64,000 bases of DNA from Eudorina sp. 2006-703-Eu-15 (taxonomy: Eukaryota; Chlorophyta; Chlorophyceae; Chlamydomonadales; Volvocaceae), in assembly GCA_003117195.1 (NCBI GenBank), contig BDSI01000143.1:124001-188000 (forward strand). The letters run 5' to 3'. Position numbers and translations under genes: made by a program. Under the pieces are notes generated by a model, which was not told the origin of the DNA, did no database searches, and saw only the letters and a program-made list of their open reading frames with translations. The number at the start of each line of letters is the position of its first letter. Position 1 is the first letter of the stretch. Below are positions 1 through 11,229 of this stretch, piece by piece.

Positions 1-270
1 TTGGGAGTTGCCGTGCACAGCGCGTCATGCAGGCCGTACACCCAACGTTGCACCATGGATACACAATAGTGATTGCCAGTTTATCTGTTGGTTACATCTG
101 TCCTATACCGTAACTGTGTTGCCCAAGTTTCTGTTGAACATCCTTTCGTTGCCAAAGAAACCCTACGACTGGGCAAGTATCATCACCCTAATATCTGTTC
201 TGTAGGGAACACAACAAACATCATAACGCTGGTTTCCTGAAAACATATAGTGCCGCGCGGCGGTCGCGAT

Positions 271-2178
271 ATGGCGTGGCGGACTTCGGTTGGAGTTGTG
301 TTGGTGCTTGGCGCGCTGTCTTGCGTGCGTGGCATCAGTCTCGGCCCCCTGCTTCGTGGAAGCTCAAGCATAAAAACTAAGGGCGAAGAAACATGGGCAG
401 CTGCTGTTAGCTCACATTTACCCAACGGAGCGTCGTTGGAACTTTCGGAGAACTCGCCGGCTGGTATCGCGGTAGGTTGGCCTGAGTAATGATCGCATAA
501 AGATGATGCAGACGCTCATGTCACGGGAGGTGGTCGCGACCGTGGCCCGGGCTCCCAACCAACATGTGCGCCCTTCGTCCTCATGCGTCCTGGCTGGGCT
601 GATGGCGGGCTTGCTTAGCCAAAACCTGTGCTGAGCCTGCACCACGACCTCTGCAACGCGGCCGCACTCGGCATCCCCGATCTGCGAAAAGTCCCGCACG
701 GCGGAGCTCACCCACCTACGCGCGCTCCCTACGCTCCCTCTCCCCACCCCGTTTGTGTCTCGGTCAGCTGGCAGCGCGGCAGGGCCTCTTCGACTACTCC
801 ATGGGCGTCGCCTTCATGTTCCTCAGCCAGAGGCTGCAGGGCCAGACCGTCCCCGACGTGTCCAAGCGCTTCAGCATCCCCATCGTGGGCTCCTTCGACC
901 TGCAGCTCACCAACATCCTCATCACGGACTTTGCCTGCTCCGCCAGCAGCGCCAATCTGTGAGTCACGGTCCGTGTTGGCAGCAGCAGTGTACAACACGG
1001 TTGGTTGTCACCTGGGAACCCACCACTTGGCCGGCGACCACAACGCGGCAGTCCAACGCGGCATGGTTTGCCCCGCAGCGGACTGCGGCCCGCCGCCTAC
1101 CAGCTCATATACACAAACCACAGCCCTATAACGCCACTTCCTGGCGCCAACCACCTCCTTATCACCAACCGCCTACAGGACGATCCTGGGCGACGGCTTC
1201 TTCCACCTGCTGGCGAGCGACATCGCGGCCAACCTGACCTTCCAGTGGCGCTGGAACAAGGCGGGGCTGTCGGGCAGCGGGGAGGGAGAGCTGCTGTTGC
1301 GCGGTGAGCGGTCGGCGCCAGCGGGGCGGCGGGGCCACGGCAGGGCGCCAGGGACGCCAGGGCCATATCACCTTACCCAGCCGCCTAGTGAAGCAGCCCC
1401 CAGGGGGATGAGGACGCGGAGCCCGTTCAGGCCCGCGGGGGATGGGCACGCGGCGGCGCGCGGCCGGCGGCGGCGGCGGCGGCAGCGGCCCGACTAGAAC
1501 CGTTTGGGCATCTGAGAAAGGGCTCTCTCCCGCACTCTCAAGGTCTTAATGAAAGCGCGCGCTGCGAGTTCAGGTCCAGGAAACCTGCTGCCGTGCGACG
1601 ATGTGTGGGAGGCGAGGCCCGGCTGTCTGGCGGGCTGTGCCGCGGGCTGCGGCCCTCGCGCCGAGAGCGAGCGCGGGGGCGTTGTGGGGGCGTGCCCTCG
1701 CGGGTCTGAGGGCGAGACAGTTGTCGGTTACAGTTACAGAGGGGATACAAAAGAAGAGAAAACCAAAACAGTGTGCAGTGGGGAGCACTGTTGCGGAAGG
1801 GAAGTGGGCCCGACCAAGGGGTGGCCAGCTAGTCAGAGGCGCCAACCGCCGCCTTCAGAGGGAGAGCTGGCCCGCGGCCTCGGCTCAGCTCCGGGGCAGC
1901 CGGGCTGCACGAAACGGTCAAGGGAATCCGGGGTGCCCTCCCTCCTCCCCCCCCCTGTGTGTGTGCGCGCGGCTGTGCGGCCCCCGCCCGGCCCCCCCCG
2001 CCCGCCCCTGTTGGGGGTTCTGCGCGGCGAGGGTTCGAGGAGGGGTCCCCCCCCGGGCCGTGTCGTCGTCGCAGGCGGCACAATCGACTGGGTGTACGAC
2101 GTACGGAAGGACGAGGAGCTGCAGAAGCCGCAGCTGCAGGTGGTGACGGCCAACAGCAACTTCGACTCGGTGGGTGGG

Positions 2179-2213
<35 letters not shown>

Positions 2214-5200
2214 ACGTGGGGGGCTGCGGGTGGGTGGGGCACCCAGGTGGGGTGCGGGGTGAGAACCGCAAAACAGGCCCGGTGGGTAAGGTGGGGTAAA
2301 TTTCTGTGACAGGAGGGTAGGTTTCTAGGGCAGGGCAGGGTGGGGCAGGGGTGCAGCGGGTTGGTGGGTTACTGTGCGCAGGGTTGGCTCGCGTGTTTAG
2401 AAAACGAAACTCGCCCAACCGAACCCAGGTGCAGATATACTTACCATATCACCTGCAGGGTCGGCTCGTTTGTTTAACAAGAAGCCCACCCATAACCGCC
2501 CAGGCCCGGGTACTTACCAAAACCTGGCTCGTGTGTGTTTGCTGCCCGTTCCGTGGATTGAGGCGCTCGGATCGACACACGCACAGTCCCGCGATTGGGA
2601 GTAGGGTCCTGGTCGTCATCTCGACCTGTTCAATTTTGATTGCGGTGCGCTCCACGGGTCCCTGCTGTACAGGTGGATCTCAAGATCCATTCGTACTCGG
2701 CCGACTGGCTCTACCAGGCAGTCCTGACGCTGTTTAATGAGGCGGTCAAGCGGCAGGTACGGCAGGCACCATCGTACCGTACCGCACCGTACTGCGCGGT
2801 TTGGGGCCGAGGTGCTTGGGAACCAACTACACTGTTGCGGCCATTCAGTCCGGAAGTACATACACCATTTGAGGTCAAGCGGGGGCGCGGGACTTCGCCA
2901 GCAGGTTGGTGGGGAGGTGGTTGCAGGTCCGGCAGTACACCACTTGTGGGGCAAGCTGGAGGCGACGTCGCCTCGCCCCCGACACCGCCGATGGAAGATG
3001 GCCTCGCCCGGTGGCCTGCGCCATGTGTCCCCGTGTCCGGGACGTCGTGACCACAACGCGAGGGGACATGGCCGAGGCGGTGGTCGTGCGGGCCGCCGCC
3101 GCCCCCGCCGCCGCGACAGCCCCGCCGACTGGAGCTCCGCCGCTTCGCCCGCGTGCCTCCCCAGGTCCCGTCCCTCACCGGCCACACCACACCAGGCACC
3201 GTTCCATGCAGTCCCCCCCAAGGTCCCGGTCCCGGGTCCCCCCCCCCGCTCCGCGCTCAGTTTGAAATGTCTACCAATTTCCTATATACCCCCCCCCGCG
3301 CCGCCCCACACTACACGACGCTACACCGCACAGGTGCAGCGCAGCATTGCCTCCGCCCTGGACAACGACGTGCCCGACCGCATCAACGCGGTGCTGGGCT
3401 CCCTGCCCACCCGCCTGGACGTCCGCGGACTGCCCTTCTCAGCCGCCTTCGAGTACTCCATCTACACCGCAGCCTTCGTGCTGGTCAAGGGGTTCGGGGA
3501 GATCGAGGTGCCGCAGGGGGAGGAGCCGCAGGGGGTGGTGCCGCACAGCCGCCGCCTGGCAGCAGCCCACGGGCCTGCGTCCCAGGGCGGCGAGGCGCAG
3601 CTGCCGGGTCAGATGTCGGCGTGTCCGTTCGAGACGTCGCAGCTGCCGCTGAGCGGGGAGGCGATTGCCGCGGACCCGGGCATGGTGTCCATCTACGTTC
3701 ACGAGGCCACCGCCAACTGCCTGCTGTGGGGGCTGTACCGCAGCGGCAAGCTGGCGCTCAGCCTGCAGGACGGCACCATCCCCGGCCTCACAATCACCAC
3801 GGTGGGGTGGGTGGGGTGGGGTGGGTGGGGTGGGGTGGGTGGGGTGGGTGGGGTGGGGGCGGGTGGGGGTTGGGTGGGGCGGGTGGGGCGGGTGGGGCGC
3901 CAGCGTGGGTGTGCAGCTGACTGGTAGGCTCGTTACTCTCTGCGCGTATGTCTGCGCGTACTGCCAAAGATGTGAACTCAAACCGGTGTGTATTGATATT
4001 GATGTTGTTCAGTGGTGCCAGATCTCAAAGCGCACGACGACGTGTGTCCATCTCGTCGGTGCTCTCGAGGACGTCGGTTCGGTGTTGCGATGATGAAAAG
4101 AAAACCCTCACCCTAGAGTGAAGTACCCCCGGCTGGTGCCTCACCGGACCTCCCTCCCTCCCCCTCCTGGTGGTGTCCCCCGCAGGACATCCTGGCGCTC
4201 CTGGTTCCGGAGCTGCCCACCAAGTACCCGCACCAGAAGATGATCATCAATGTGGAGGTGTGGGGGTGAAAATTGCGCAGCTGCCATCCGACGCAAGGAG
4301 GGCCGCCCGCCGGAGGGCGTTTGGTTGCTGTGTTGTTGGTGTGGGTCGGGGGGGAGGGAGGGGTTCTACAGGTGGTGGCTTACATTGCATTACATGTAGA
4401 CATCTCACCCCCTTTCACCGTCTCCACGCGCACACACACGCGCGCACGAACAGGGTAGGTATATTGGTGCTTGGTTGGGGTCGGGCGGGTCTCTTATCTA
4501 AACACGCACCCTTGTTGCCTTGCCAACGACAACAGCAGCTCAGGACATGTGAGCACACCCTGAGCCCCCACCCTCCCCCGCCTCCTCCTCCTCCGCCGCC
4601 TCCTCCTCCGCCGCCTCCTCCTCCGCCTCCTCCGCCTCCTCCTCCTCCTCCCCCGCCTCCTCCTCCTCCTCCTCCTCCGCCCCAGGCCCTGGACGCGCCC
4701 TCCGTCTCCTTCCAGCCCGACAACGGCGGCGCCACGCTGTCCGCCTTCTACCGGCTGTCCCTCCTGGTGGCCAACGACAGCCTGGGTACCCCCGAGGTGG
4801 TGCGCCTGCGCGCCAACCTGACCCTCAACGGCCTCTTCGACTGGGACACCACCCGCATGGGCCCGGTGGTGGCGGTGCACCAGGTGGAGCACTCGGAGCT
4901 GTCGGTGCCGGCGGAGCAGTGGGACAACACGGTCACGTGGCTGATTGCGGTAGGGAGAGGCCAGGGAGGGGCGGGAGGGAGGCCAGGGCCAAGGCCAGGG
5001 CGGAGCCACCCGGCCCCGTCTGTCCACGGCCCGGTCAGCGCGGTCGGGGGCAATCTGAGCCAAATATGTCTGCCCGTTGCACCAACACCGTTTCGCCTTG
5101 CCCGTGTTATGTCGCCGGCGCAGAACTACGGCGAGCTGGCCTCCCTGCGCCAGGTGGTGGAGATGGCGGTGCGCACCCCCATCGCGTCGCTGGTGACGCT

Positions 5201-5306
5201 GGCCAACTCGCACGCCTCCTCCTGGGACAAGTGGTACGGCCTGTCCGCGGATGTGGAGCTGAGGCTGCCGCCGCCGCCGCAGGACACGTCCGCCGCCGCC
5301 GTGTAG
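271..5306 (+). CDS. Secreted BPI/LBP-family lipid-binding protein, 9 exons
   Basis: Exons 271-471, 768-958, 1179-1303, 2075-2169, 2673-2756, 3334-3801, 4186-4257, 4686-4949 and 5124-5306 join in frame to a 560-residue protein. Residues 1-21 form a signal peptide (MAWRTSVGVVLVLGALSCVRG without the last residue being certain), so secretion or the endomembrane lumen is expected. The N-terminal barrel follows: GLFDYSM and VPDVSKRFSIP match the BPI/LBP N-terminal signature, followed by TILGDGFFHLL, a Trp-rich strand and VDLKIHSYSADWL. A long exon carries the linker and the start of the second barrel (ANCLLWGLYRSGKLAL); exons 7-9 complete it (VPELPTKYPHQK, SADVELRLPPP). Family members bind lipopolysaccharide or other lipids; the algal ligand is unknown. 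Length is slightly above the usual ~480 because of a Gly/Ala-rich linker. ATG 271 is chosen because it begins the signal peptide; an in-frame GTG at 250 is not a eukaryotic start. Splice phases close at all eight junctions. Confidence 0.85.
2179..2213. repeat. GGCT tetranucleotide repeat in BPI-like intron 4
   Basis: About eight tandem GGCT units begin a few bases after the exon 4 donor (2170). Intronic simple repeat. Confidence 0.9.
3802..3898. repeat. GGGGT/GGGT minisatellite at the 5' end of BPI-like intron 6
   Basis: The intron opens with nearly 100 bases of G-runs separated by single T (units GGTGG and GGGTGGGT). The G-runs are dense enough for G-quadruplex formation on the transcript next to the donor site; that is inference. 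Confidence 0.85.
4569..4683. repeat. CCT/CCG triplet tract before an acceptor
   Basis: About 115 bases of CCTCCTCCG-type triplets run directly into the acceptor CAG at 4683-4685 of BPI-like intron 7. It acts as an exaggerated polypyrimidine tract. It stays open in several frames, which produces a spurious polyproline ORF (opposite strand polyglycine). Confidence 0.85.
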
Positions 5307-5545
5307 CAGCGCCCTTGGCCGTGCGTCAGCAGCACCCGTCCGCCATACGGGGTGTGCGTGCTAACATGGGTTGCGGGTTGCTGGCGCCACCAGCGCCGAC
5401 AGTGTGGTGGTGGCTAGGGTGTTGCTGGGGGGTCCCCAAGCGGGCCCTACGGCTGTCCACGTTCCTGCCCCGGGGAGCATGGGCCTCCATGTCGTCAGTG
5501 GAACGGTTTTTGTCGCGCAGGCGGGGTGTGTGCAATTGCGGTGGC

Positions 5546-5615
5546 AGGGAGGGCGGGGGGCGGGAGGAAGGAGGGAGGGCGGGGGGCGGGAGGAGGGAGG
5601 GAGGGCGGGGGCGGT
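5546..5615. repeat. GGGCGGGAGGA-type G-rich repeat in the 3' UTR
   Basis: Two near-identical copies of a GGGAGGGCGGGGGGCGGGAGG block lie in the probable 3' untranslated region of the BPI-like gene. Confidence 0.7.
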
Positions 5616-5778
5616 GAGATCCGCATCGGGCGGGGGAGGGGGCGCGATACAGCGGGCTGGAGGCTGCGCGATCAGGCGCCCGAGGATGTTTCCAGGCAAA
5701 GGGTGTAGGGCGAGACGGGGGCAAGGGGCGGGAGGGGGGGAGTATCCCCTTGGCGTGTGCAAGGGGGCGAAGATGTCG

Positions 5779-5783
5779 TGTAA
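5779..5783 (+). promoter_or_regulatory. TGTAA poly(A) signal of the BPI-like gene
   Basis: TGTAA is the volvocine polyadenylation signal. This copy lies about 470 bases after the stop codon and is the best candidate for the BPI-like transcript end. Confidence 0.5.
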
Positions 5784-8324
5784 CGAGCTGACCACGAGCA
5801 CGTAGATGCGCGGATGGTGGGGCAGCAGCCTTTTAGCGCACGCAGAAGCTACACAGGTTGCGGTTGTGCGAGGGGCCAAGCCGGAACTGCAGCAGAGGCG
5901 CGGGCAGATCGTGTGCATGCAGAGAAGTTAGTCATGGGACGGGAGGAAGGTGACGAGTTCGGGGGGGGGTGGGAATCATTCAAACACGGCAGGATGGACA
6001 CGGCGGGGTGGCCCCCTATGTACAGTATATGCTCCAGTTGAGTGGCCGCGGTACGGCGTGCGCACGCACGCGTCGGGCTTCCCGCCTCGTGGACCCGCAG
6101 ACGGCGTCGCGCCCTTACTTGTACTGCGGTACGGGCGGTCAGCGCGCCCTTACTTGTACTGCTGTACGGGGCCTTGCTGCCGGGGCAGCAGCCACGTGTG
6201 TTGAGGGTGTTACGATCAGAGGCCCGTGTTGAGGGTGGGGTGTGTGTCGATGGTATTCCTTTATGCATTAGGCACAGGTTACGTGGTTTGTTCTGTTCCG
6301 ATGCAGTGTGGTTGGTCTGAGGAGTGCCCCAACCCCGCCTGTGACCCACGGTGGGGCCATGTCTCGAGATGGGACTGACCCAGAATGCATATCTCACCTG
6401 TCACTTCGTGCGGCGAGAGGGCATATGCTACGTTTGCGCCGTTTGGTTGAACCAGAGTCCGCACAGGGCGACTGCTGTCGCCGAGTTGTCAGACGAATTA
6501 CATGTGTAGCCGACCTTATCCGGCTGCAAACGGCCGTACATTGCTCTGCTTCGGCATGATGTTCGTTACCCCCAACAGTCATCCTCGCCCAACATCTGCC
6601 TACAAGGAGATGACTGACTGAACGTGGGAGGAATCGACAGTTGCACTACCACACCTAGTCCTGAAATGTTTGTAGGTACTCGGTGCACATGCGATATACC
6701 AAACGACGACGACGACACCAACCATCTCACGAAATCCGCGTCCTAGCCCAAACTACTGACCGTATCAAAACCTGTTCAAACACTTCCAACCCCGACTTAG
6801 CCTGGTTGTGGTACCACCTTGACCGCCATCCAACAGGCTTCGACACCCACTTGTATCAACCTCCACCCTCCACAATCCGCATACGCCGAACGATTTTCGC
6901 CGTAACTTTACCCGACCGAGCAGCTCCCAAAGCCAGCCAACACGTTGCGGCAAAGGAACACCTTGCGCGCACCACAAACGACCACCGGCGCAGCTTCGGC
7001 ATCCTCGCGGCGTCCGAAAGCTTTGCCGCTCGTCCGTCCGTCCGTCCGTCCGTCCGCCAGTCCAGCCCGCGGTAAACGCAAATAGTTACCCCTTGTCCCA
7101 AAATGCACGGCGTCAACTACAGTCAGGCGCAGGTGCTTCTCGGTGCTCCGAAAGCCGATCAGCACCAAACACCTCACCTCACATCCCAGCGTCAACAAGT
7201 CGCACCGCCCCGCAAAAAGCGGGACACGCGCAAGCCAAACAACTCGGTGCTCAATAAGTTCTGTACGGCGCTCTAAATACGCAAGGCCCAGCGCCCAATC
7301 GCGACATCCCGCGTCGAAGTATAAACAATATGCGTCCAGTCACTCCCGCGGTCTCGGTTCTTGGCTCCCACCACACATCGCACACAAATAGCGCTAAAAA
7401 ACGAAATATTTTTCTCACGGCAAGGCATCATCGCATCCCTCCCTCAACTCCCCAACCGCGCACCCTTTCCCTCATGCAAGGGCCCCCTCCCCCCCCCCAC
7501 ACACACACCTGCACATTACCACACCCCGTCTGTCACGCTCCGCCTCGCGCTCCGTGTGCATCTGACCCGCGTATGCATCAAACATAGAGACCTAACCTAC
7601 TATGTAATCCGCCGATCCACTGTAGGGCAAACAAAAAATGAGCTAAGGGGGCACACCCGGCTGCAATTGCACGGCCGGGTGAAGAATCTATTATTCAACA
7701 GAGGGCGCATGCGGCACCACTCAAATGCTAGACAGTGACAAAATATCAACTAGGGACGCAAACGACGTTTCTGGTTCTCTTCTCCTAGTCAAGCATTCCC
7801 CAACCCGCGCGTGCGTATCGAGTCGCGGACGGCGTCGTCGCAACAACCCAGCAACGACCCCGCACCCGGTCCCCTCCGTCGGCCCTTCCTTAAATGCCCT
7901 CGTGGTGTCCTGGTCCGGCCCCATGGCGGACAAAGACCCACATGCTCGATCCGCCCTCACCCGCGCACAAGCGCAAACTCGCCACAGGCCGCTGCTCCCA
8001 ACTCCCCAGGATTCGGATGAAAAAACACGTGGATCAGGGCGCGGGATGGAAATTCGTAAACCACCAATAGCAGTCAATACCCATAACGAAGCCAGCGCGC
8101 AAGAATGACCGTAAATACTTCATTGAAAGAAGGCACTCGGTAGGACGTCATCACAAGGGCACGCAGGCGCACTCGAGGTACACAACAAGAGGGGTAGGGC
8201 GATGGCGGCCTGCCGTCGCCATCATGCCCACTCCGTCCAATCGTGTGAACTCGCGGACCAACAACACCCAGTAACGCAAACGAATCATGCGGCGTCGTGC
8301 TCTCTCCCTCTCCCTTGCTCCCCC
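5784..8324. other. Intergenic, no gene seen
   Basis: Lower GC than the exons around it, with short ORFs only in mutually overlapping frames, no recognisable protein and no splice-consistent exon chain. It contains a CGTC tetranucleotide array at 7031-7056. No TGTAA on the minus strand was found here for the kinase gene to the right. Confidence 0.5.
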
Positions 8325-9131
8325 TCATGAAGCTCTCGTAGGATGGATGGTTCGCAGCGGCCAGCTTGGGGCCACTCGGTAAACAATCACGCTAATGATG
8401 AAAAGCACACCAGCAGCAGGAGCAGCAATACCAGCAGCAAAGAAGGTCACCGTCGTTCCATACGTACTCGTGCGGGATATCCCGCAACCCGACAAACACA
8501 ACGGTTTGCATGAAGAGGCGCGGATATCATACTCGAAGAGTCCGGAGAAACCCGCCACAAACTCCGCGGCACCTGGACCTGGCGAATCATGCGGGGCCGC
8601 GGACTGGCCGGTAGACACCCGCACGTCCAGCCAGTCGTCAGTGCATATAGAGCCTCGTCCCATGTGCGGAAATGAATATCACCCCAACCTGCCGGCAGAG
8701 CGGGGGCCGCACATCGGCCCACCACCAGCAGCACGGCAGTCCGTTCAGCGCGAAAACAAACCATATCACATGGGACAGGGGCGACCTCCATTCCCCTGTA
8801 CTGACCTCTGCAGCCCTCCTCCACCAGGGCATCCCAGGCAGCACGGAAAACAGCCCACTGTGCTGTTGCTGCTGCTGCGGGCGGTGGAGCGCCGAAGCTC
8901 CGCTGCCAGCGCCCAGCGCCCAGTGGTGCAACGCCATCCGCCGACCGTGTTTCCGTCATCATATCGAATCTTGTCCCGACAATTGTCCCGTCCAGGTCTG
9001 CCGCCCGGCTGCGAATGTTCCCCGGTCCTTCACCCGCCTGCTTCGCCACCACTCCCACAGGAGTGTTGAATCTAGGGTCCTCGCTCAGAGTTCGATCAGG
9101 TCCGAGACACGGATCCATCACTGCCGCCATG
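8325..9131 (-). CDS. Possible membrane-protein gene, exon structure unresolved
   Basis: The first ATG (9131) lies 30 bases after the kinase stop. It opens a frame with no recognised family, rich in charged residues and Gly (for example AQWAVFRAAWDALVEE), that stays open to 8447. A second, partly overlapping frame ends at 8325 and has a convincing C-terminal hydrophobic segment (VTFFAAGIAAPAAGVLFIIS) followed by a short tail. Joining the two frames needs an intron in roughly 8640-8700; the CAG/GTTGGG there is a weak donor. It could instead be kinase 3' UTR, and no minus-strand TGTAA was found to settle this. Function unknown. Confidence 0.25.
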
Positions 9132-9159
9132 ACTGTGGTGCGTATCCGGCACCGCCGGA

Positions 9160-10743
9160 TCACTCGGCACGGCCCGCCTCAAACGACGGCCGCAGCTGGA
9201 CAGCAAAGCCCAGCGGGCCCTCCACCAGCCCCTCCCAGTCCAGACCCGCGAAGAACGAGTGCGCCATGGCCTGCTCGGCGCTGAGCCGCTTGGGCGCCGG
9301 CCCCAGCAGGCCGCACAGCAGGTCCTTCAGCTCCGGCGGAACATAGGCGGGCGTGCAGCCCACCGGGTCGTCCTTCAGCTGCTGCAGCTTGCCGTTCCCG
9401 CCGGCGGGGTACGCGGCCATCTCCGCCAGGGTGATGCCAAAGGCGTACATGTCCGCCTTGTCGGCGGTGTAGCCGGGGCCCTGCAGCGTGGCGCGCCAGA
9501 GCTCCGGAGCCTGGTAGCTGGTGGTGCCGGCGCGCTTGGTGACCTGGACGCTGTCCATGCTGTCCGTGTCCGCGAGCATCGGCCGGCCGTTGGCGGCCAT
9601 GAGGATGTTGCCGGGCTTCACATCGCGGTGGGCCTGACCGCGCTTGTGGATAAACTGCAGGCCCTTGAGGACACAGGCCGCGTAGTACTGGATGCGGTTA
9701 AGTGGCATGAGGAGCTTTTCCTTGCCGCGCCGGCGCTGCTCCATGGCTTTGAGCATGTCGTGGAGGGTGCTGTTCGGCGCGTACTCGAGGAGAAACTCAA
9801 ACTGCCCGTCCTCCGTCACGCGCGAGGCGTAGATGTCGACCACGAAGGGGCACTCGGCACAGAGCTGCAGGCCGCGCAGCTCGCGCTCATACCGCGCCTG
9901 CGCGTAGAGCGGCGAATGGATGACCTTCCGGGCCGCCACAAAGTTGCGGCCACTTGGAAGGGTTATCTGCGCATTGAATACAGGAGCGGAATAACTCAGG
10001 TGGAGCACGGGGTGAAGCGCCAAACGGGCGAAGTCGCACAGTTGCGTTGTAATCAGACCATCAAACTTGGGACGATATGCTGAAATGCAAGCAGGCAATT
10101 CAGAAAGGAAATCCTGAAATACGCGACGTGAAAAGCTTGACGGCGCCTGGCAAACTGAAGAACACAACAGGCACAAAATTACGCACCTGGACAAGGTCGA
10201 CGGTGCCATAACCGCCCTGGCCCAGTTCTTTAAGCGTGGTACAACGCTCGAGACCATGCGCTTGTACGTAATCGAAGTCCTGCAGGCCCGCAAATCTAGG
10301 TTGAGACGCCGGTACCAAGGACAGAGCGCGGGGCATTGAAGGGACCCTCACCTCTGGGCTTAACCCTTTCGGGCTTTGACAGGAAGAACGTGGCGATTCC
10401 GGGGTGCCGGAGGATTCAGGAGATTCCGTCGAATCATACTCCTCCTCGGAATAGGAGGCATCACTGTACTCCGCGGGCAGGGCGGTCGACTCCCCAAATT
10501 CGGTCGTGTCCTCAAACGGCGCGTCCGAGGCGCATGTAAGTTGGGAGGTAGAGTCAAACTCATGCAGATTGGTGGCGTAAGACCTGCGGTGGCGCAAGCA
10601 GCCTGGTATCAACGCGGCCCCGGCAGCGCGATGGAAGGCGGCCACTCGGTTACGCACCTAGACTGTCTGCGTAGGCCCAGCCCTTTCATCTGCTTAATGA
10701 CCGCCTCCTGACGACCGCTAAGCTTCCTATTAGTTCCAGTCAT
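9160..10743 (-). CDS. Serine/threonine protein kinase with DTD in place of DFG
   Basis: Exons on the minus strand are 10743-10658, 10583-10187 and 9966-9160, giving 429 residues. Residues 30-140 are an acidic, Ser/Glu/Pro-rich leader, probably disordered. The kinase domain follows: glycine loop GQGGYGTV (about 150-157), ATP lysine in VAARKV (K175), catalytic loop HRDVKPGNIL (274-283) and an APE-like motif in SYQAPEL. At the metal-binding position the usual DFG reads DTD (294-296): the aspartate is kept while Phe and Gly are lost. The C-lobe ends shortly before the stop. The glycine loop and the lysine strand sit on different exons, and removing the 10186-9967 intron joins them perfectly. The start is the first ATG of the frame. 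The subfamily is not recognised; HRD and the ATP lysine suggest activity, but the DTD makes that uncertain. Confidence 0.8.
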
Positions 10744-11229
10744 TCTAGCTACTTGTCGAGAAAGAGCTTTATGTAAGGTGATGAGGTAAAAGGTGACGCG
10801 TGAGAAGGTGCGGAGGGCCACGGGCTAAGCCCGGGCGTGGATGTGTAGATGGTATTTGAGGGGAAAAACTTTAGCAAAGCGGTCTTACAAATAGAGCGTA
10901 GTATGAGTAAACATGTCACGCGCAAAGGCTATATATGTGGTCATCTGGGCCTTGCGTGCCGGAATGGGGCCGAGCGGGGCAACGGGCAGCTGGCTGTTGC
11001 GCAAACCTTCAGTTGAGGTTTATGCACCTCGTCCTCTTTCCTTAAGCTCCTTTGGTTGGGGCGCTTTCGGTGGGCTAACGTCACATTTCCAGCTCGCCAC
11101 CTCGAGCTCTCCACACCTGGGTAGCTTGACTTGTAAGGATATATGCGTACGAATTATGTAGGAAATATTTTCATTTGTATCGTGTGAAAGCGTGAGTTCA
11201 GCGCTAAAACCCTTGCGGGTGACTTGCCC
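10744..11229. promoter_or_regulatory. Divergent promoter region, kinase / Rab18
   Basis: 486 bases separate the two divergent start codons. A TATATAT element at about 10929-10935 lies some 300 bases upstream of the Rab18 ATG, suitable as a TATA box with a long leader. No other motif is clear. Confidence 0.4.

Noticed and set aside
4170..5306. 378-codon plus-strand ORF with a long polyproline block
   Set aside because: It merges exons 7-9 of the BPI-like gene with introns; the polyproline is a CCT/CCG intron tract. Splice sites and family similarity favour the exon chain.
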